Shown here piece after piece: positions 61,384 through 64,000 of a DNA stretch of 64,000 nucleotides (the first letter of the stretch is position 1; every line of letters starts with the position of its first letter). A program made the translations under genes and the position numbers. This DNA is from JBMOUD01 sp049319665. GTDB taxonomy: Bacteria > Pseudomonadota > Gammaproteobacteria > Enterobacterales > Enterobacteriaceae. The notes below the pieces were generated by a model, which saw only the letters and a list, made by a program, of their open reading frames with translations, was not told where the DNA came from and searched no databases. The stretch lies in contig NZ_JBMOUD010000001.1 in the NCBI RefSeq assembly GCF_049319665.1, positions 558,001 through 622,000 on the forward strand, read 5' to 3'.

Positions 61384-62166
61384 CTAACGGCTCGGTCTAG
61401 CCAAACTGATCATGAACATTACGGCCGCTGCAAGCACCACTGATGGACCCGCTGGCGTGTCATAACCGGCTGAAAAGGCCAGGCCGCCGCTCACGGCCAA
61501 CATCCCGATGACAATGGCGATCGATGCCATCTGCTCCGGCGTTTTAGCGAAACGCCGCGCGGTAGCGGCGGGGATAATCAGCAGTGAGGTGATGATTAAT
61601 GCGCCGACAAACTTCATGGCTAAACCAATGGTCAGTGCAGTGATGAGCATCAAAATTACGCGGGTGCGCTGGAGGTTAACGCCATCGACATGGGCGAGCT
61701 CTGGGCTGATGGTCATTGACAGTAAGTTGCGCCATTGCCAGCACAGTACACTGAGCACAATAATGACGCCTGCGGCAATCATGGCAATATCGCTGTAGCT
61801 GACGGAAAGCAGGTCACCAAACAGGTAAGCCATCAAATCGACGCGAACACCAGACATCAGGCTGACCACCACCAAGCCGAGTGATAACGCGCTGTGCGCC
61901 ATAATACCTAATAGCGTATCTACGGCTAAATGTGGTTTGCGTTCAAGGGCAACCAGCACTACCGCTAATAATAAAGTGACAATGATAACGCCATAAAACG
62001 GATTAATATTGAGCAGCAAACCGAAGGCAACGCCTAGCAAGGAAGCATGGGCCAGGGTATCACCAAAATAAGACATGCGACGCCAAACGACGAAAGAGCC
62101 TAATGGGCCCGCTGCCGTTGCCAACATAATGCCTGCCAGCCAGCCGGGAAATAATAACTCAATCAT
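61384..62166 (-). CDS. znuB: Zinc ABC transporter permease ZnuB
   Basis: A 260-residue inner-membrane permease of the ABC-3 family (E. coli ZnuB, 261). The start MIELLFPGWLAGIMLATAAGPLGSFVVWRRM at the ATG 62164-62166 matches the family; the open frame extends further but into znuC. About seven to eight hydrophobic segments are seen, with MSYFGDTLAHASLLGVAFG and LSMTISPELAHVDGVN. It overlaps the znuC stop by 8 bp. Confidence 0.95.
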   Translation of the reverse strand: MIELLFPGWLAGIMLATAAGPLGSFVVWRRMSYFGDTLAHASLLGVAFGLLLNINPFYGVIIVTLLLAVVLVALERKPHLAVDTLLGIMAHSALSLGLVVVSLMSGVRVDLMAYLFGDLLSVSYSDIAMIAAGVIIVLSVLCWQWRNLLSMTISPELAHVDGVNLQRTRVILMLITALTIGLAMKFVGALIITSLLIIPAATARRFAKTPEQMASIAIVIGMLAVSGGLAFSAGYDTPAGPSVVLAAAVMFMISLARPSR

Positions 62167-62935
62167 GTGTAACGTCCCCGGCATTTCCCAATTCTTTACT
62201 GCGTAACACGATTTTTCCTCGTAGATCATGGCGATGATTATGCTGATGGCGGTAAATTGCCAATTGCTCGGCTCCGCGGTTGCCAAACATGGCGATAAAC
62301 TTCGGATGCATTGACACCACTTCTGGTGAACCGGAACAGCAAATATGCTGATTAAGGCATAGCACCTCATCGGTTTTAGCCATCACCAAATGTAAGTCGT
62401 GCGATACCATTAACACCGCGCAATTAAGTTCAAGGCGCAGTTGGTTGATCAAGTCATATAACGCCACCTGGCCGTTGACATCAACGCCTTGGGTTGGCTC
62501 GTCTAAGACTAACAACTGAGGTTTATTGAGCAGCGCACGTGCTAACAGTACCCGCTGGTTTTCACCACCAGATAGCTTTTGCATCGGTTGATCAATGAGA
62601 TGTCCGGCCTGAACTCTTTTTAATGCTGGCAGAATATCGGCTGTTTTAACGCCGGGCTTGAGTCGCATAAAGCGCTCAACGGTTAAAGGCAGAGTCGTGT
62701 CGAGAAATAATTTTTGCGGGACATAGCCTATTTTCAGGCCAGGAACGTGCGTCTGCTTGCCACTGGTGGGAGCAATTAACCCCAGAACAATACGCACTAA
62801 GGTTGATTTACCGGCACCATTGGGGCCTAACAGGGTCAATATTTTCCCGGCTTGTAATTCTAAGGAGATATTTGATAGCACCAAGCGATCGCCAAAGCGG
62901 ACTGAAATATTTTCTAGCGTTGCGAGAGTTGACAT
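62159..62935 (-). CDS. znuC: Zinc ABC transporter ATP-binding protein ZnuC
   Basis: A 258-residue ABC ATPase with Walker A GPNGAGKST (about 37-45), signature KLSGGENQRVLLARALL (about 134-150) and Walker B LLVLDEPTQGVDVNG (about 155-169). The C-terminal tail is His-rich (IYRHQHNHRHDLRG), typical of zinc transporter ATPases. It pairs with ZnuB and diverges from znuA across a Zur box. Confidence 0.95.
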   Translation of the reverse strand: MSTLATLENISVRFGDRLVLSNISLELQAGKILTLLGPNGAGKSTLVRIVLGLIAPTSGKQTHVPGLKIGYVPQKLFLDTTLPLTVERFMRLKPGVKTADILPALKRVQAGHLIDQPMQKLSGGENQRVLLARALLNKPQLLVLDEPTQGVDVNGQVALYDLINQLRLELNCAVLMVSHDLHLVMAKTDEVLCLNQHICCSGSPEVVSMHPKFIAMFGNRGAEQLAIYRHQHNHRHDLRGKIVLRSKELGNAGDVTHD

Positions 62936-62960
62936 TGTTATTAAGTCTTACAAATTGAAT

Positions 62961-62983
62961 CAAATGTTATAATATTGCATTTT
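62961..62983. promoter_or_regulatory. Zur box between znuC and znuA
   Basis: AAATGTTATAATATTGCATTTT matches the enterobacterial Zur palindrome GAAATGTTATANTATAACATTTC at most positions. It sits midway in the 121-bp divergent region, where zinc-bound Zur would repress both units. Confidence 0.85.
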
Positions 62984-63056
62984 GAGAGGAATAACTATCT
63001 GCATTCCATCAAATAAAGCTTCTGTTTTAATAAATCAGGAATGACATCAATAAATC

Positions 63057-63986
63057 ATGGATAAATTCACGATGAGTCAGAAATTTTTATCTTCCAAGCG
63101 TTCATTATTCGCTGTGGTATTACTAGGGCTTAGTACTTTTACTGCTGGCGCTGATGCGACAGTTCTTACTTCTATCCGGCCATTAGGTTTTATCGCTTCG
63201 GCGATTGCTGACGGTGTTACGCCGACGGAAGTATTACTGCCTGATGGCGCATCTCCCCATGATTACGCGTTACGTCCTTCCGATTTACAACGCATGCGCA
63301 GTGCTGATTTAGTGGTGTGGATTGGGCCAGAAATGGAGGCCTTCATGACTAAATCTATTGCGCAGCTACCTCCTAATCGGGTGGTTGAAGTCGCCGCTAT
63401 TCCACAAGTTCATGAATTGTTGCTCAAAGGCGAAGACGATGATGACCACGATCATGATGGGCATCATCATGGTGATTACAATATGCACCTTTGGCTCTCT
63501 CCGCAGGCTGCAAAATTTGCAGCAATAAACATTCACGATCGGCTAGTTAAACTGATGCCGCAGCAAAAAAGTAAATTAGATGCAAACTTGGTGCAATTTA
63601 CTGAGCAATTGACACAAGTTGACACAAAGCTTGCTACTATGCTGCAACCTGTTCAGGGGAAGGGATATTTTGTTTTTCACGATGCCTACGGCTACTTTGA
63701 AAAACACTTTGGTCTGTCGCCGTTAGGGCACTTTACCATCAATCCCGCCATTCAACCTGGTGCACAGCGTTTACATCAAATTCGAACACAGTTGGTTGAG
63801 CACAAAGCGGTCTGCGTTTTTGCTGAGCCACAATTCAGGCCAGCCGTAATTAAGACCGTTGCTCAAGGAACAACAGTGCGTATGGGCACATTGGATCCGC
63901 TAGGCAGCGGGATCGTACTAGGTAAGGACAGCTACGTGAACTTCTTGTCACAGCTGGCAAACGAGTACGTGAGCTGCCTGAAGTAA
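63057..63986 (+). CDS. znuA: Zinc ABC transporter periplasmic binding protein ZnuA
   Basis: A 309-residue cluster-9 binding protein for Zn2+. A signal peptide ends near residue 34 (FTAGADA). The first zinc-binding His is in LLPDGASPHDYALRP, and the mobile acidic and His-rich loop (DDDDHDHDGHHH) precedes NMHLWLSPQ. HDAYGYFEKHFGL holds another ligand, and the C-terminal Cys pairs with AVCVFAEPQ as in E. coli ZnuA. The start is ambiguous: ATG 63057 or ATG 63072, the latter 10 bp after GGA. Confidence 0.95.
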   Translation: MDKFTMSQKFLSSKRSLFAVVLLGLSTFTAGADATVLTSIRPLGFIASAIADGVTPTEVLLPDGASPHDYALRPSDLQRMRSADLVVWIGPEMEAFMTKSIAQLPPNRVVEVAAIPQVHELLLKGEDDDDHDHDGHHHGDYNMHLWLSPQAAKFAAINIHDRLVKLMPQQKSKLDANLVQFTEQLTQVDTKLATMLQPVQGKGYFVFHDAYGYFEKHFGLSPLGHFTINPAIQPGAQRLHQIRTQLVEHKAVCVFAEPQFRPAVIKTVAQGTTVRMGTLDPLGSGIVLGKDSYVNFLSQLANEYVSCLK

Positions 63987-64000
63987 GCTTATAAGGATAG

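Overview
The window looks like a chromosomal segment of an enterobacterium, most probably a Yersinia species. The reasons are: E. coli-like orthologues throughout (FliDSAZ, PutAP, EfeUOB, PhoH, ChaA, ChaC, ZnuABC); ERIC-type repeats with the arms common in Yersinia (TATACCCGTCATACTT ... AATTATTTTGGGTATA); and several tandem flagellin genes, as known for the Y. enterocolitica fleABC locus. I cannot fix the species from sequence alone. No rRNA, tRNA, CRISPR array, phage or insertion sequence was recognised.

Layout. 1-8637: flagellar filament region, with fliS (cut by the window edge) and fliD leftward, four tandem flagellin genes rightward, then fliA (sigma-28) and fliZ. Good sigma-28 promoters precede fliD and flagellins 1-3, but not flagellin 4. 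8956-12596: D-cysteine desulfhydrase and the L-cystine ABC transporter (dcyD-tcyJ-tcyL-tcyN). 12674-18585: divergent putA and putP, with PutA operator motifs between them. 18863-22282: efeUOB iron uptake behind a Fur-box-like site. 22777-26816: a periplasmic amidase, a CLC-family transporter and phoH behind a Pho box. 27661-31746: chaA, an M20 amidohydrolase and chaC.

32042-45379: a five-gene peptide-type ABC transporter, a MacAB plus outer-membrane-factor efflux set, a second orphan peptide-binding protein and a D-aminopeptidase-like serine hydrolase. 46356-55440: a complete histidine-utilisation cluster (hutG-hutI, hutC, hutF-hutD, hutH-hutU). It encodes the five-step route through formylglutamate and carries four copies of a HutC-like operator. 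55806-60430: an iron-type alcohol dehydrogenase behind a sigma-54 promoter, glyoxalase I, the fetAB iron exporter and a flavin monooxygenase. 61384-63986: znuBC and divergent znuA around a Zur box.

The least explained content is two related intergenic elements of about 750-800 bp (around 26902-27656 and 60547-61348). Each is a very long imperfect inverted repeat. The arms carry smaller hairpins whose stems differ in sequence but keep their pairing, and the loop holds short tandem repeats. They look like one dispersed family of structured, non-coding repeats and are the best candidates here for an undescribed element. Other points worth following are a duplicated motif in the variable domain of flagellin 4, sigma-54 promoters at hutH and the dehydrogenase gene, and a Pho-box-driven leader before phoH.
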